A DNA stretch of 64,000 bases from Saccharopolyspora montiporae (GCF_015209505.1 NZ_JADEYC010000001.1:1-64000), one strand, 5' to 3'; positions 10,849-19,554 are shown, counted from the first letter of the stretch. Program-made: numbers and translations. Notes: generated by a model not told the origin, from the letters alone.

Positions 10849-12048
10849 ATGCCGCAGCAACTGCTCGTCACCGCCGGCGAGGTCTACCCCGGTCGAGGAA
10901 CGACGCCGATCACCGACGGCGCTGTCCTCGTCGACGGGCCCCTCATCAGCGCCGTCGGCGCCCGTCCGGACATCGAAGCCCGCGCCACCGCGAACGTGGC
11001 CCGCTTCGACTTCCCGGGAGGAACCATCCTGCCCGGCCTGATCGATGGCCACGTCCACCTGGCGTTCGATCCGACCCAAGATCCGCCCGAGGCCCTCCGG
11101 CACCTCGATGACGAGACGCTGCTGCGCGAGATGGCCGACCGTGCCGGCGCGGCGCTGCGGGCGGGGATCACCACGATGCGCGACCTCGGCGACCGCGGCG
11201 GTCTGGCGGTCCGGCTGCGCGACGAGATCGCCCGCGGCGATCGGTCCGGCCCGCGCGTGCTCGCCGCCGGCACTCCGCTCACGCCGCCGGGCGGGCACTG
11301 CTGGTTCCTCGGCGGCGAGGTCGCCGGGTCCGAGGAGATCCGCCGCCGGATCACCTCGCTGACCGAACTGGGTGTCGACGTCATCAAGGTCATGGTGTCC
11401 GGAGGACACATCACTCCCGATTCGCGGAAGCCGTGGGAAATGCAGTTCACCGCGGAGGAACTGCGCCGCATCGTGGACATCAGCTCCGAGCTGCAGCTGC
11501 CGGTAGCGGCCCACGCGCACGGCACCACAGCGATCGCGGCCTGCGCCGAGGCGGGAGTGAGCACGGTCGAGCACTGCACCTGGATGCGGATCGGTGACAA
11601 CCCGGAGATCGAGGAACGCCTCGACGTTGCCGAGCGCATGGCCGAGCGCGGCATCTGCGCATGCCCGGCCTGGCCATCGGATTGGCGGTCCCTCCTCGAC
11701 GCGCTCGGGGCCGACGTGGGCAAGCGGGCCATCGAGAAGATGGTGCGGATGCGCGATATCGGGGTGCCGCTGATCGCCGGCACCGATGCCGGTGTCGTCC
11801 GGTCCGAGCACGGCGGGCTGCCCGCCGGGTTGGAGCTCTACCGACACCTGGGCATGGCGCCGCACGAGATCCTGGACATGGCCACGACCGACAGCGCCAC
11901 CGCGCTCGGGATCGGTGACCGGGCAGGCCGGCTCGCAGCGGGCTACGACGCGGACATCCTCGTCTGCGACGGCGCGCCGCTCACCGACATCACCGCCCTC
12001 CAGGCCCAGCGCCTCGTCCTGGCACGTGGCACCACCACCCGCCCCTGA
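10849..12048 (+). CDS. Amidohydrolase family protein (metal-dependent)
   Basis: The 399-aa TIM-barrel hydrolase has an imidazolonepropionase/Xaa-Pro-dipeptidase-like layout. The N-terminal beta-sandwich is followed by [11 protein letters not shown] (metal ligands His68 and His70), the putative bridging Lys in [10 protein letters not shown], His in AAHAHGT, the VEHCTW histidine region and Asp in IAGTDAG. The ATG at 10849 follows GGAAGGA. It is divergent from the acyl-CoA dehydrogenase and is followed after about 100 bp by the DDN-like gene. The substrate cannot be read from the sequence. Confidence 0.85.
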   Translation: MPQQLLVTAGEVYPGRGTTPITDGAVLVDGPLISAVGARPDIEARATANVARFDFPGGTILPGLIDGHVHLAFDPTQDPPEALRHLDDETLLREMADRAGAALRAGITTMRDLGDRGGLAVRLRDEIARGDRSGPRVLAAGTPLTPPGGHCWFLGGEVAGSEEIRRRITSLTELGVDVIKVMVSGGHITPDSRKPWEMQFTAEELRRIVDISSELQLPVAAHAHGTTAIAACAEAGVSTVEHCTWMRIGDNPEIEERLDVAERMAERGICACPAWPSDWRSLLDALGADVGKRAIEKMVRMRDIGVPLIAGTDAGVVRSEHGGLPAGLELYRHLGMAPHEILDMATTDSATALGIGDRAGRLAAGYDADILVCDGAPLTDITALQAQRLVLARGTTTRP

Positions 12049-12152
12049 CGCGGACGGCGGGCACTCGGGGCCGGGTGCGCCGCAGTTCGCTTCCGCGGGG
12101 CGGACACCCGCCGAGCGGGAATGCACAGCGCGGGAGGAATGTTGGTCGGGAC

Positions 12153-12584
12153 ATGGCTGACGAGAGCGTGGAGTTCAATCCCACTGGTTGGGTGCGTGAC
12201 CAGACGAAGAAGATCCTGGAGACCGGGACTACCGACAGCGTCGACATCTTCGGGTCGCCGGTCGTACTGCTGACGCTGCGCGGCGCGAAGACCGGGAAGT
12301 TGCGCTACACACCCGTGATGCGGGTCGAGCACGACGGCCGGTACGCGGTCATCGCGTCCCTGGGCGGCGCCCCGCAGCACCCGAACTGGTACCACAACAT
12401 CAAGGCGTACCCCGAGTTTCGGCTGCAAGACGGGACCGAGACCAAGGATTACGTCGCCCGCGAGGTCGAGGGCGCCGAACGGGCGGAGTGGTGGGAACGG
12501 GCAGTCGCCGCCTACCCGTCCTATGCGGACTACCAGGCGAAAACCGACCGGCACATCCCGGTGTTCGTGCTCGATCCGAAATGA
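12153..12584 (+). CDS. Nitroreductase/deazaflavin (F420)-dependent oxidoreductase, DDN-like (DUF385)
   Basis: This 143-aa split-barrel protein has the family pattern: [26 protein letters not shown], then [15 protein letters not shown], and a C-terminal [17 protein letters not shown]. These correspond to the F420-binding core of Ddn of Mycobacterium tuberculosis. Such enzymes reduce quinones or other acceptors with F420H2 and usually lie at the membrane. A strong terminator follows immediately, so it closes this block. Confidence 0.9.
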   Translation: MADESVEFNPTGWVRDQTKKILETGTTDSVDIFGSPVVLLTLRGAKTGKLRYTPVMRVEHDGRYAVIASLGGAPQHPNWYHNIKAYPEFRLQDGTETKDYVAREVEGAERAEWWERAVAAYPSYADYQAKTDRHIPVFVLDPK

Positions 12585-12588
12585 GGTC

Positions 12589-12618
12589 GGTGCCGGCGGT
12601 TCCCGCACCGCCGGCACC
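12589..12618 (+). terminator. Strong stem-loop terminator after the DDN-like gene
   Basis: A perfect 12-bp stem, GGTGCCGGCGGT/ACCGCCGGCACC, with a 6-nt loop begins 5 bp after the stop codon. It lacks a T-tract, as is common for actinobacterial terminators. Confidence 0.75.
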
Positions 12619-12779
12619 CATCCGACCGCGACCGCATCTTGCGCCGGAATCCGCCGCAGTTCAGCAGCCGTTCGTGAATTCTCTTCGCTCCGGGCACACC
12701 CCCGCGGCCAACTCCGCGGTGGGCATGAGCGAGCAGGGGTTCAGGATCACGGGGCCGACGTCGCGGGCGGTGCCCAGTC

Positions 12780-13215
12780 AGGCCCCGGTGATATCTCCGC
12801 TTCGAACTGCTCGGCCGAGGACTTCGAGAGCACCCTGCAAGCCCGGCCGGGCGGCGGCACATTCGTGCTGGAGGTGGCCAACACCTCGGACCAGGAGTGC
12901 GACCTCGGGGATGGGTGAACCTCACCCGACCGACATGGCCGGCCAGCCGATCGAGACGGCGGCCAGGCCGGGCCAGGACCTGGCGTCGCTCCCGGCGCCT
13001 CGCCCTTCGCCAGCGTGAAGTACGAGACCAGCTCACCGGCCGACCCGGACGCGCAGGTCGCCTCCGGCTCCGTAGCGACCCCCTCGGACATGCATGGCGA
13101 GGTCAACGCCCAGGTCCAGGACACCAACGGCGGCGACATCCCGATGGAGGTCGCGATCAGTTCCCTTCAGGTCGGCGCCCTGCAGGAAACACCGCGGGGC
13201 GTCGTCGCCTTCTGA
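12780..13215 (+). pseudogene. Degenerate DUF4232-like secreted protein gene (several frameshifts)
   Basis: Pieces of one protein are spread over different frames: NCSAEDFESTLQ ... SDQECDLGDG ends at 12918, WVNLTP/TDMAGQPIETAARPG follows in other frames, and VKYETSSPADPDAQVAS runs to the stop at 13215. The paired Cys spacing and the beta-rich C-terminus resemble DUF4232, a family of small exported actinobacterial proteins. At least three single-base losses are needed to restore it, near 12915, 12930 and 13000. No signal peptide or lipobox is visible upstream, so the 5' end is also lost. Base-calling errors in C/G runs are an alternative explanation. Confidence 0.55.
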
Positions 13216-13445
13216 TCAATCCCGCCAGCACGCGAGTCCGCGCCGCCCGTCGGCGCGGACCGTCGCATCGGCGCGGTGTCCGATGCTTTCGCGGCGTGCA
13301 GCCGTCGACGTGTCAGGACCGTCCGGAGCGTTCACCCGCACGGGCCTGGCGAACGGAAGAAAGGAGCGGCAACGCGAAGTACTCGGCCGGGTCATGAGTT
13401 TCACCCCCACCTGAACATCGCGATGAGATTGGTTAGAGTGGCCGC

Positions 13446-13913
13446 ATGCTGAAGGCATTCGTGCGGACACGCGGAGGCGCTAGGGCCTTCGTGATGTTCG
13501 CGCTTTCAGCACTTCTGGCCTGTTTCGCGCTGCCACATCATTCACACGTGGCCACGGCCGCTCCGAGCGGCGGTGAAGCAGCGCCGGCTGCGGCCAGCTC
13601 CGAGCACAGCACTGCAACACCGAGCGCTCCGGAAGCCGATCCGGACACCTCTTTCCTGGGGGGCGACTGCGAGCAGGACTCGCACCCGGAACCCGCATGC
13701 CACAACGCAGAAGCGCAGGTCATGGACCTGTCCAAGCGTTGGTCCGCATCCGATCCCGACGACTGGCCAGCGCTGCTCGGCGTTGTGGTGGTCGTCCTCG
13801 CCGGTGGCGCGCTACTCCTCGGACGCACTCGTGCGCAGCGGTGTTGGACACGTCCTCCGCTTCGCGTCGCGGGCTTTTCCCTCCTCATCAAGCTCGGTGT
13901 GTCACGAACCTGA
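13446..13913 (+). CDS. Hypothetical membrane-anchored exported protein
   Basis: I do not recognise a family in this 155-aa protein. Residues about 13-40 form a signal-anchor or signal peptide (FVMFALSALLACFALP). A low-complexity Ala/Ser/Pro/Glu segment with two Cys residues follows, then one membrane helix at about 109-127 (ALLGVVVVVLAGGALLLG) and a basic tail. The likely topology is an extracytoplasmic Asp/Glu-rich linker between two membrane segments. It stands alone; no strong ribosome site is seen. Confidence 0.55.
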   Translation: MLKAFVRTRGGARAFVMFALSALLACFALPHHSHVATAAPSGGEAAPAAASSEHSTATPSAPEADPDTSFLGGDCEQDSHPEPACHNAEAQVMDLSKRWSASDPDDWPALLGVVVVVLAGGALLLGRTRAQRCWTRPPLRVAGFSLLIKLGVSRT

Positions 13914-13943
13914 TTCACGTGCGCGGGCAGTGCTCTGCTGAAA

Positions 13944-13965
13944 TCCAGCTGAATTCCAGCTGAAT
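13944..13965. repeat. Two tandem 11-bp repeats
   Basis: TCCAGCTGAAT occurs twice in direct succession, upstream of the sbnA-like gene. Each copy contains the palindrome CAGCTG, with one GAATTC at the junction. It could be a paired regulator site; the function is unknown. Confidence 0.4.
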
Positions 13966-14156
13966 CATTCCTGAGAGCAACCCCTTCCTTTTCTCAGCTC
14001 CTTTTCGGCTATCGATAGCGCACCGCCATCGGACATGTGCGCTCCCCGCCGAAATGGTTCTCGTTTTCGAGCCGCTGGCGCTGACCGGCGGTATCCGTTC
14101 CCTGAGCACGGCTGCGTCCTTCGCATGTCCTGGTGACGCGGCCGGGAAGGTTTCTC

Positions 14157-15137
14157 GTGACACACGAATCTGTGCTGGACTGCGTCGGCGCAACCCCACT
14201 CGTCCGGTTGCGCCGGTGCTTCCCCCACTCCGAGTGGGAGGTCCTGGCCAAGTTGGAGATGCTCAACCCGTGCGGGAGCATGAAGGACCGCCCCGCCCGC
14301 CACATCGTCGAGCAGGGCTTGCACGACGGGACGTTGGCGCCCGGGATGCGGATCGTGGAAAGCACCTCCGGCAACCTCGGCGTGGCGTTGGCCGTGGCGG
14401 CACGGACCCGCGGGCTGTCGTTCACCGCTGTCGTGGACCCGAACACCTCACCGGCGAACCTGCGGCTGCTCGACCTGTTCGGAGCGGACGTCGACATGGT
14501 CACCGACCAGGACGAAGCCGGTGGCTACCTGCAGGCCCGCGTCCGTCGCGCGCAAGCCCACGCCGCGGGTGATCCCAACGTGGTGTGGGTCAACCAGTAC
14601 GCGAATGAGCGCAACTGGCGCGCCTACTACGACACGCTGGGTGCCGAGATCCTGCAGCAGGTCGACGGGCCCATCGACTACCTGGTCGCTCCGGTCTCCA
14701 CCACCGGGTCGCTGCAGGGGACGGCCCGCCGGCTGCGTGAGGTGTACCCGGGGTTGACCGTGGTGGCCGTCGACGCGGTCGGGTCGGTGATCTTCGGGGC
14801 GCCGCCGGCTGAGCGGCGCATTCCCGGCTTCGGCGCCAGCCGTGTGCCGGAGATCTTCGACCAGGACGACGTCGACGAGGTCATCCACGTCGCCGACCCC
14901 GATTCCACGGCCGGCTGCCGGCGGCTGGTCGAGACGGAGGGGCTGCTGGCCGGCGGTTCGTCCGGTGCCGTGATCACCGCGTTGCACCAGCTGCTCGGCC
15001 GGCTTCGCGGCCCGGCACGCGTGGTGACGTGGTTTCCCGATCGCGGCGAGCGGTACCTGGACACGATCTACGACGACGCTTGGGCCGCGGAGCTCAAGCG
15101 GGATGTGCCCCGAGCCGACTTGGCCGACATCCCGTGA
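14157..15137 (+). CDS. sbnA: N-(2-amino-2-carboxyethyl)-L-glutamate synthase-like PLP enzyme (SbnA family)
   Basis: This 326-aa fold-type II PLP enzyme is related to cysteine synthase. It follows Staphylococcus SbnA closely: DSVGQTP-like start, Lys in NPCGSMKDRPARHI, ESTSGNLGVALA, VVDPNTSPANL, NQYANERNW, APVSTTGSLQG, VDAVGSVIFG, GFGASRVPEI and FPDRGERYLD. SbnA joins O-phospho-L-serine and glutamate in the pathway to L-2,3-diaminopropionate. The GTG at 14157 follows GGGAAGG. The partner dehydrogenase SbnB is not in the window. The stop overlaps the next gene as GTGA. Confidence 0.82.
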   Translation: MTHESVLDCVGATPLVRLRRCFPHSEWEVLAKLEMLNPCGSMKDRPARHIVEQGLHDGTLAPGMRIVESTSGNLGVALAVAARTRGLSFTAVVDPNTSPANLRLLDLFGADVDMVTDQDEAGGYLQARVRRAQAHAAGDPNVVWVNQYANERNWRAYYDTLGAEILQQVDGPIDYLVAPVSTTGSLQGTARRLREVYPGLTVVAVDAVGSVIFGAPPAERRIPGFGASRVPEIFDQDDVDEVIHVADPDSTAGCRRLVETEGLLAGGSSGAVITALHQLLGRLRGPARVVTWFPDRGERYLDTIYDDAWAAELKRDVPRADLADIP

Positions 15138-16501
15138 GCACCGCCGACAGCGGCCAACGACGCAACCTCGTACTGCTGTGGGCCAGCCAGTTCATCAACA
15201 CCGCCGGGTTGATGATGCTGGTCCCGATCATGCCGTTCTACGTGCGCGGCATGGGACTGACCAGCACGGCCGAGGTCCAGACGTGGGCGGGGGTGGCCAT
15301 CGCCGCCCCCGCCCTGGCGCTGACCGTGGCGACCCCGCTCTGGGGCCGCCTCGGCGACCGCGTGGGGCGTCACTGGATGGTGGTGCGCGCCCTGCTCGGA
15401 CTCGCCGCTTCCATGCTGGTCATGGCTGTGGCCGGCAACCCGATCGCACTCGTGCTCGGTCGGCTGCTGCAAGGCGGTCTCGGCGGGGTCGTCGAGGCCG
15501 CTCAAGCCTTCGCCGGTGCCGCCGGTTCCGACGGGAAACGCGGGTCTGCGCTGGGAAAATCGTTCAGCGCCACCGCAGCCGGTTCGTTGATCGGCCCGCT
15601 GGCCGGTGGGGCGTTGATCGGCGCCGGTCACCTCGGCAGCCTGATGGTCGTGATCGCCGCGGTCGCGGTCGTGCTCGCCGGTGCGTGCGCGCTCGGGCTG
15701 CGCGATCCGAGCCCGAGCACCCGCGCATCGGCGCCGGACCGCGCCGGGGCCGTTGCCGAGGGGCGGCCGGGTTTCTGGCAGGTTCCCGGGGCGGTACCGC
15801 TGGCCGTGGCCGCGGTGGGCGCCTACCTCGGCGTCTACGGCTTGATCCCCGTGTTCGCCGATCACGTGCAGCAGGGCTTCCCGCCGGACCGGGCCGGGCT
15901 CTGGGTCGGGATCTTCCAGTCCCTCACCTGGGGAGCCACCCTGATCGCGTCCTTCTGGTGGGGTCGGCACAACGACCGGTACCAGCGCCCCGCGCGGGCG
16001 TTGGCCATCGCCGGCGGGGTCTGCGCGCTCAGCATCGCCGCACAGGCGCTCCCGCTGGGCGTGGTGGGCCTGATCGTGCTGCGGGTCCTGCAGGGGGCCG
16101 GTTTCGCGGCCTTGGCCCAGTCGCTGTTCTTCCACTTCAGCCGGCACGCACCGCCGGAAAGGCGGAGCGGGTACGTCGGCGCGGCCAACAGCTTCCTGCT
16201 CATCGGTCAGTCCGCCGGTCCCCTGCTGGCCGGCCCCATGGCCCTGGTGCTGCCCACGCAGGGCTCCATCGTGCTCCTGGGAGTCGCGTGCGCGCTCGCG
16301 TTCCTGTGCTCCCTGCACGCGGCCCGCGGGGAAACCCGCGCCGTCCGCGCGCCGGAGGTCCCCGGGCACGCCGCCCCGCACTTCAGCGGCGACCTGGACC
16401 CACCACGCGAACGAACCATGCCCATCCCCCTGCCCTCGTCCGCCCGCGTCGACCAGCACGGTGGGCGCTGGGCAGGCGAAGTTGGCCGCCGCAGCCCCTG
16501 A
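15134..16501 (+). CDS. MFS transporter coupled to the SbnA-like enzyme
   Basis: This 455-aa major facilitator has about 12 membrane helices and a first cytoplasmic-loop motif GRLGDRVGRHW. Its GTG start overlaps the upstream stop as GTGA, so it is very likely co-translated with the SbnA-like protein. In the staphylococcal sbn cluster an MFS protein (SbnD) exports the final siderophore. By analogy this one may export a product containing the SbnA-derived amino acid, though that is inference. The last 60 or so residues are hydrophilic and Pro/Arg-rich. Confidence 0.85.
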   Translation: MSTADSGQRRNLVLLWASQFINTAGLMMLVPIMPFYVRGMGLTSTAEVQTWAGVAIAAPALALTVATPLWGRLGDRVGRHWMVVRALLGLAASMLVMAVAGNPIALVLGRLLQGGLGGVVEAAQAFAGAAGSDGKRGSALGKSFSATAAGSLIGPLAGGALIGAGHLGSLMVVIAAVAVVLAGACALGLRDPSPSTRASAPDRAGAVAEGRPGFWQVPGAVPLAVAAVGAYLGVYGLIPVFADHVQQGFPPDRAGLWVGIFQSLTWGATLIASFWWGRHNDRYQRPARALAIAGGVCALSIAAQALPLGVVGLIVLRVLQGAGFAALAQSLFFHFSRHAPPERRSGYVGAANSFLLIGQSAGPLLAGPMALVLPTQGSIVLLGVACALAFLCSLHAARGETRAVRAPEVPGHAAPHFSGDLDPPRERTMPIPLPSSARVDQHGGRWAGEVGRRSP

Positions 16502-16625
16502 CTCCGAAACCCGTTGCTCGGCAGTGACTTTCCCACCGATGGGCCCGAGCCGGGCACCACCGCAGCAGAAGTCGCGCCCCGAGCTGATCTGACGATGTCC
16601 ACGACCACCCGAGGAGTGGTGTTCC

Positions 16626-17936
16626 ATGCCCCTGTCCCGCCGCAGTCTCGTCGCCGGCCTCGGCGCCTTGGCTCCCGCCGCCGTCGCGGGAAGCACCTCC
16701 GCGTTCTCGTCTGAGGCGACCCCGCGTCCACCGGCCGGTGCTCCCGAAGCGGTAGCCCGCGACGAGTCCTTCTGGCAACGCGTTTCGCGGCAGTACCGGG
16801 TCAGCGATGACTTCGTGAACCTGGAGAACGGCTACTACGGGATCATGTCCGATCCGGTTCGCCGCACCTACCACGACAACGTGGACCGGCTGAACGAGCT
16901 CAACTCCTACCTGCTCCGCACCACCTACAAGCCGGACGCGGATCGAGTTCGGGCGCGGGTGGCGACCGCGGTGGGCGGCGACGAGGACGAACTCGCGTTG
17001 ACCCTCGGCGGCACCGAAGCCCTGCAGAACCTCATCAGCGGCTACCGGGAACTGCGGCCCGGTGACGCCGTGATGTACGCCGATCTCGATTACCCGGACA
17101 TGCAGGACACCATGGATTGGCTCCGGCGTCGCCGCGGTGTCGACGTCGTGACCACGACGCTGCCCGAACCAGCCACGAAGCAGGCCGTGCTCGACACCTA
17201 CGAGTCGGCGCTCGACCGCCACCCGCGGACGAAACTGCTGCTGCTGAGCCACATCAACAACATCACGGGGTTGGCGACACCGGTTCGCGAGATCGTCGAC
17301 ATGGCGCGCGAGCGCGGTGTCGACGTGATCGTCGACGCCGCTCACTCGTTGGGCCAGCTCGATTTCCGCATCGAGGACCTCGGGGCGGACTTCGTCGGAT
17401 GCTCGCTGCACAAGTGGATCGGCGCGCCGCTCGGCACGGGATTCCTCTACATTCGCCGGGAACGTCTGGACTCGATCGAGGTCGTGTTCGACGACGAGTC
17501 CTACCCTCCGGACGACATCAAGTCCCGCGTGGTGTCCGGAACTCGGGACGTGGCGTCGATGCTGTCGGTCCCGGCCGCGTTCGACTACCACGACGAACTC
17601 GGCGGGTCCGCGATCAAGGAGGCCCGGCTGCGGTACTTGCGCAACTGCTGGGTCGATGCGGTCACCGATGTCGGCAACGTCGAGGTCCTGACGCCGCCCG
17701 ATCCGGCGATGCACGGCGGGATCACGGGTTTCCGCATCACCGGGCACACGACCGAGGAGGCCAACGAGGCGATCGCGAACGACCTGCTCGACCGGCACGG
17801 GATCTTCGTGGTGCCCAAGGACGGGCCCGACAGGGGCGCGTGCGTCCGGGTCACCCCGGGGCTGTACACCTTGCGCGAGGACGTGGACCGCTTCGGTCGC
17901 GCCCTGCGGGACGTGGCACAGCGATTCCGCACCTGA
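16626..17936 (+). CDS. Tat-exported class V aminotransferase-fold PLP protein
   Basis: The 436-aa protein starts with MPLSRRSLVAG and an Ala-rich hydrophobic stretch, a twin-arginine signal. The mature part is a class V (isopenicillin N epimerase/cysteine desulfurase-like) enzyme: GGTEALQNLI, Asp237 and His240 in VDAAHSLGQLDF and the Schiff-base lysine Lys263 in SLHKWIGAPLG. All residues needed to hold PLP are present, so an active, extracytoplasmic PLP enzyme is predicted. Tat export fits a protein folded around its cofactor in the cytoplasm. A GAGGAG site precedes the ATG. The substrate is unknown. Confidence 0.85.
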   Translation: MPLSRRSLVAGLGALAPAAVAGSTSAFSSEATPRPPAGAPEAVARDESFWQRVSRQYRVSDDFVNLENGYYGIMSDPVRRTYHDNVDRLNELNSYLLRTTYKPDADRVRARVATAVGGDEDELALTLGGTEALQNLISGYRELRPGDAVMYADLDYPDMQDTMDWLRRRRGVDVVTTTLPEPATKQAVLDTYESALDRHPRTKLLLLSHINNITGLATPVREIVDMARERGVDVIVDAAHSLGQLDFRIEDLGADFVGCSLHKWIGAPLGTGFLYIRRERLDSIEVVFDDESYPPDDIKSRVVSGTRDVASMLSVPAAFDYHDELGGSAIKEARLRYLRNCWVDAVTDVGNVEVLTPPDPAMHGGITGFRITGHTTEEANEAIANDLLDRHGIFVVPKDGPDRGACVRVTPGLYTLREDVDRFGRALRDVAQRFRT

Positions 17937-18003
17937 GGCGCCCGCACCGCCCCGCCGCGGTTCCGCCCAGCACGCGGTTCCGCCGGCGGCGCGGGTGCGA
18001 AAC

Positions 18004-18026
18004 CGCGGGTGAGATTTCACCTCGCG
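18004..18026 (+). terminator. Hairpin after the class V PLP gene
   Basis: CGCGGGTGA pairs with TCACCTCGCG across a GATT loop, giving nine base pairs with one bulged T. It lies 68 bp beyond the stop codon. Confidence 0.4.
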
Positions 18027-18312
18027 TGCCGACGACGCCTCCCGGCTCGGAAGTGCCGAACTCACCGCCGCCACCGCGATCGCACCACCGCTCCAGCGGA
18101 CGCCGTTGCCGAGATCTGGGCGCACTACCCGGTTCCGGCAAGCCCGCGGTGGTCGTGCACAGCAACACCGGTTCGATCATCGTGCAGGGATCTCCGCGGG
18201 GTCTCCTCCGGCGCCGAGCACACCACTGTGGGAGACCGCCGATCCGGCCACGGTGTCCGGTCGACTCACCTGTGTGTTTCGCTCAGCAATACTCCCCAAA
18301 CACTGATTCTCG

Positions 18313-18328
18313 GTATCATTCGTGATAC
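18313..18328. promoter_or_regulatory. Toxin-antitoxin operator
   Basis: GTATCA-TTCG-TGATAC is a perfect inverted repeat 10 bp before the antitoxin start. Ribbon-helix-helix antitoxins usually repress their own operon through such short palindromes. Confidence 0.65.
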
Positions 18329-18337
18329 TACCTTGGC

Positions 18338-18550
18338 ATGCTTATGACCCTTCGGCTCTCCGATGAGGAGGCCGACGCGCTGCGCCACCGTGCCGACCGC
18401 GAGTCCCGCTCGATGCAGGACGTCGCCAGGCAGGCGGTGCGGGAGTACGTCGAGAACCACAGCCGCGCCGAACTGCTCGACCAGGTACTCGACGAGGAGC
18501 TGCCTCGCTACGCCGAGGCCCTGGAGCGCCTCGGCCAGTGCTCTACCTGA
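18338..18550 (+). CDS. Antitoxin, ribbon-helix-helix (CopG/Arc-like)
   Basis: The 70-aa protein starts MLMTLRLSDEEADALRHRADRESRSMQ, the beta-strand plus two helices of a MetJ/Arc DNA-binding fold. The C-terminal half is acidic and helical, the part expected to neutralise the toxin. It overlaps the toxin gene by 13 bp, which secures coordinated expression. The palindrome just upstream supports autoregulation. Confidence 0.82.
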   Translation: MLMTLRLSDEEADALRHRADRESRSMQDVARQAVREYVENHSRAELLDQVLDEELPRYAEALERLGQCST

Positions 18551-18915
18551 CACTGCCAGAGCTGCTGCACATCGCCGAACGGACCCTGGGCGGCGAGCCA
18601 TCCGTCCACGAGCACGGGCTGCTCCAGTCAGCGTTGAGGTGGCCGCAACCCACGGCGTTCGAGGCTGCCGCCTACGTGAGCCTGGACAAAAAGGCCGCGA
18701 CCCTGCTGCATTCGCTGGCCCGTAACCACGCCCTGGTGGACGGCAACAAGCGGCTGTCCTTGGCCGCGACGATCGCGTTCCTTGGTGTCAACGGACGGCG
18801 ACTGACCCTGTCCAACGACCAGGCGTACGAGCTGATTATGGCGGTAGCTGCAGGCGAGCTGGACGACGTCACCGGCATAGCAGAACGCCTCAAGGACTCC
18901 ACCGAACCACGTTGA
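18538..18915 (+). CDS. doc: Doc-type toxin (Fic/DOC family)
   Basis: This 125-aa death-on-curing family protein carries the motif HALVDGNKR at 64-72, a form of the Fic/Doc HxFx(D/N)xNKR signature with catalytic His64. Doc proteins phosphorylate elongation factor Tu and halt translation. Residues 24-60 (HEHGLLQSALRWPQ...) are typical of the chromosomal Doc subgroup. The GTG start at 18538 lies inside the antitoxin gene. All motif residues are intact, so the module looks functional. Confidence 0.87.
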   Translation: MLYLTLPELLHIAERTLGGEPSVHEHGLLQSALRWPQPTAFEAAAYVSLDKKAATLLHSLARNHALVDGNKRLSLAATIAFLGVNGRRLTLSNDQAYELIMAVAAGELDDVTGIAERLKDSTEPR

Positions 18916-18979
18916 TCTCCGCCGCCACAGTTGTCTCACAGGCCGTATCCCGATGGACAGCCTCTCGCACGTCCTCATG

Positions 18980-18998
18980 GAGAAACGATCAGTTTCTC
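18980..18998. promoter_or_regulatory. 19-bp palindrome before the NTF2-like gene
   Basis: GAGAAAC-GATCA-GTTTCTC has perfect 7-bp arms. It lies about 30 bp before the probable start of the NTF2-like gene and inside the longest version of its frame, which argues for a downstream start. It has the size of a TetR-type operator. Confidence 0.5.
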
Positions 18999-19028
18999 GC
19001 CGGACGGATTCATCGCCTGATCAGAAGT

Positions 19029-19454
19029 GTGTTGCGACTGCGGTTGCAGCGAGACGTTCAGGCACTCAACGCCGGTGACTACCACCCCCTGCTGGCCAAC
19101 TACGCCGATGACGCGGTCCTGCACTTCCCGGACGGCGAGCACCGCTTCGCCGGTGACCACCGGGGAAAGCAGTCCATCGAGCGGTTCCTGCAGGAGTTCG
19201 TCGCCGCGGGACTGCAGGGCGAGGTCCACGACCTGGTCGTATCGGGCCCGCCCTGGCGGATGACGATGATCGTCCGCTTCGATGACCACGCTCTGGGCCC
19301 GCAGGGCGAACAGCTCTACGCCAATCGCGCGGTGTTGCTGATTCGTGCCCAGTGGGGCCGGGTCGTCGAGCACACCGACTTCTTCGAGAACACCGAGCGC
19401 ATCACCCACCTGGAGCGCCGCCTCAGGGAACGGGACGCGGACCCGGGTTCGTGA
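19029..19454 (+). CDS. NTF2-like / SnoaL-family protein
   Basis: The recognisable part of this protein is about 140 aa and has the cone-shaped alpha+beta NTF2 fold pattern: helix DVQALNAGDYHPLLANYADDAVLHFPDG, then FAGDHRGKQSIERFLQEF and beta-strands ending RVVEHTDFFENTERI. Such proteins are small isomerases, hydratases or ligand-binding partners. No strong ribosome site marks the start; GTG 19029 is a guess chosen because the region upstream is an operator-like palindrome. The frame is open from 18912. It is convergent with tetR. Confidence 0.7.
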   Translation: MLRLRLQRDVQALNAGDYHPLLANYADDAVLHFPDGEHRFAGDHRGKQSIERFLQEFVAAGLQGEVHDLVVSGPPWRMTMIVRFDDHALGPQGEQLYANRAVLLIRAQWGRVVEHTDFFENTERITHLERRLRERDADPGS

Positions 19455-19554
19455 GCATTCCCGTCCGCCGCGTCGTCCCATCGGCACCGGAACCCCGGCC
19501 TGGCCTTCCAGCGCGGGTGATCACTCGCGTCCCGCGGAGGTAATCACCCCGCTA

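Larger units (their letters stand above)
17937..18337. other. Intergenic spacer before the toxin-antitoxin pair
   Basis: This 401-bp stretch holds a hairpin at 18004-18026 and the toxin-antitoxin operator at 18313-18328. I recognise no gene or remnant between them. Confidence 0.4.

Noticed and set aside
10530..10871. Minus-strand frame of 113 aa upstream of the amidohydrolase
   Set aside because: Arg-rich, no domain, covers the amidohydrolase ribosome site and the operator region.
12889..12918. Programmed frameshift or recoding in the DUF4232-like gene
   Set aside because: Several shifts are needed and the start is missing, so decay or read error is simpler.
13290..13330. Near-identical 23-bp segment shared with about 50344-50366 (GCCGTCGACGTGT...GGACCGTC)
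   Set aside because: Three mismatches over 23 bases is expected by chance many times in 64 kb of GC-rich DNA, and neither copy has a shared context.
16521..16625. Possible small gene between the MFS and class V PLP genes
   Set aside because: The short frames lack a ribosome site and recognisable features; the gap fits a leader for the PLP gene.
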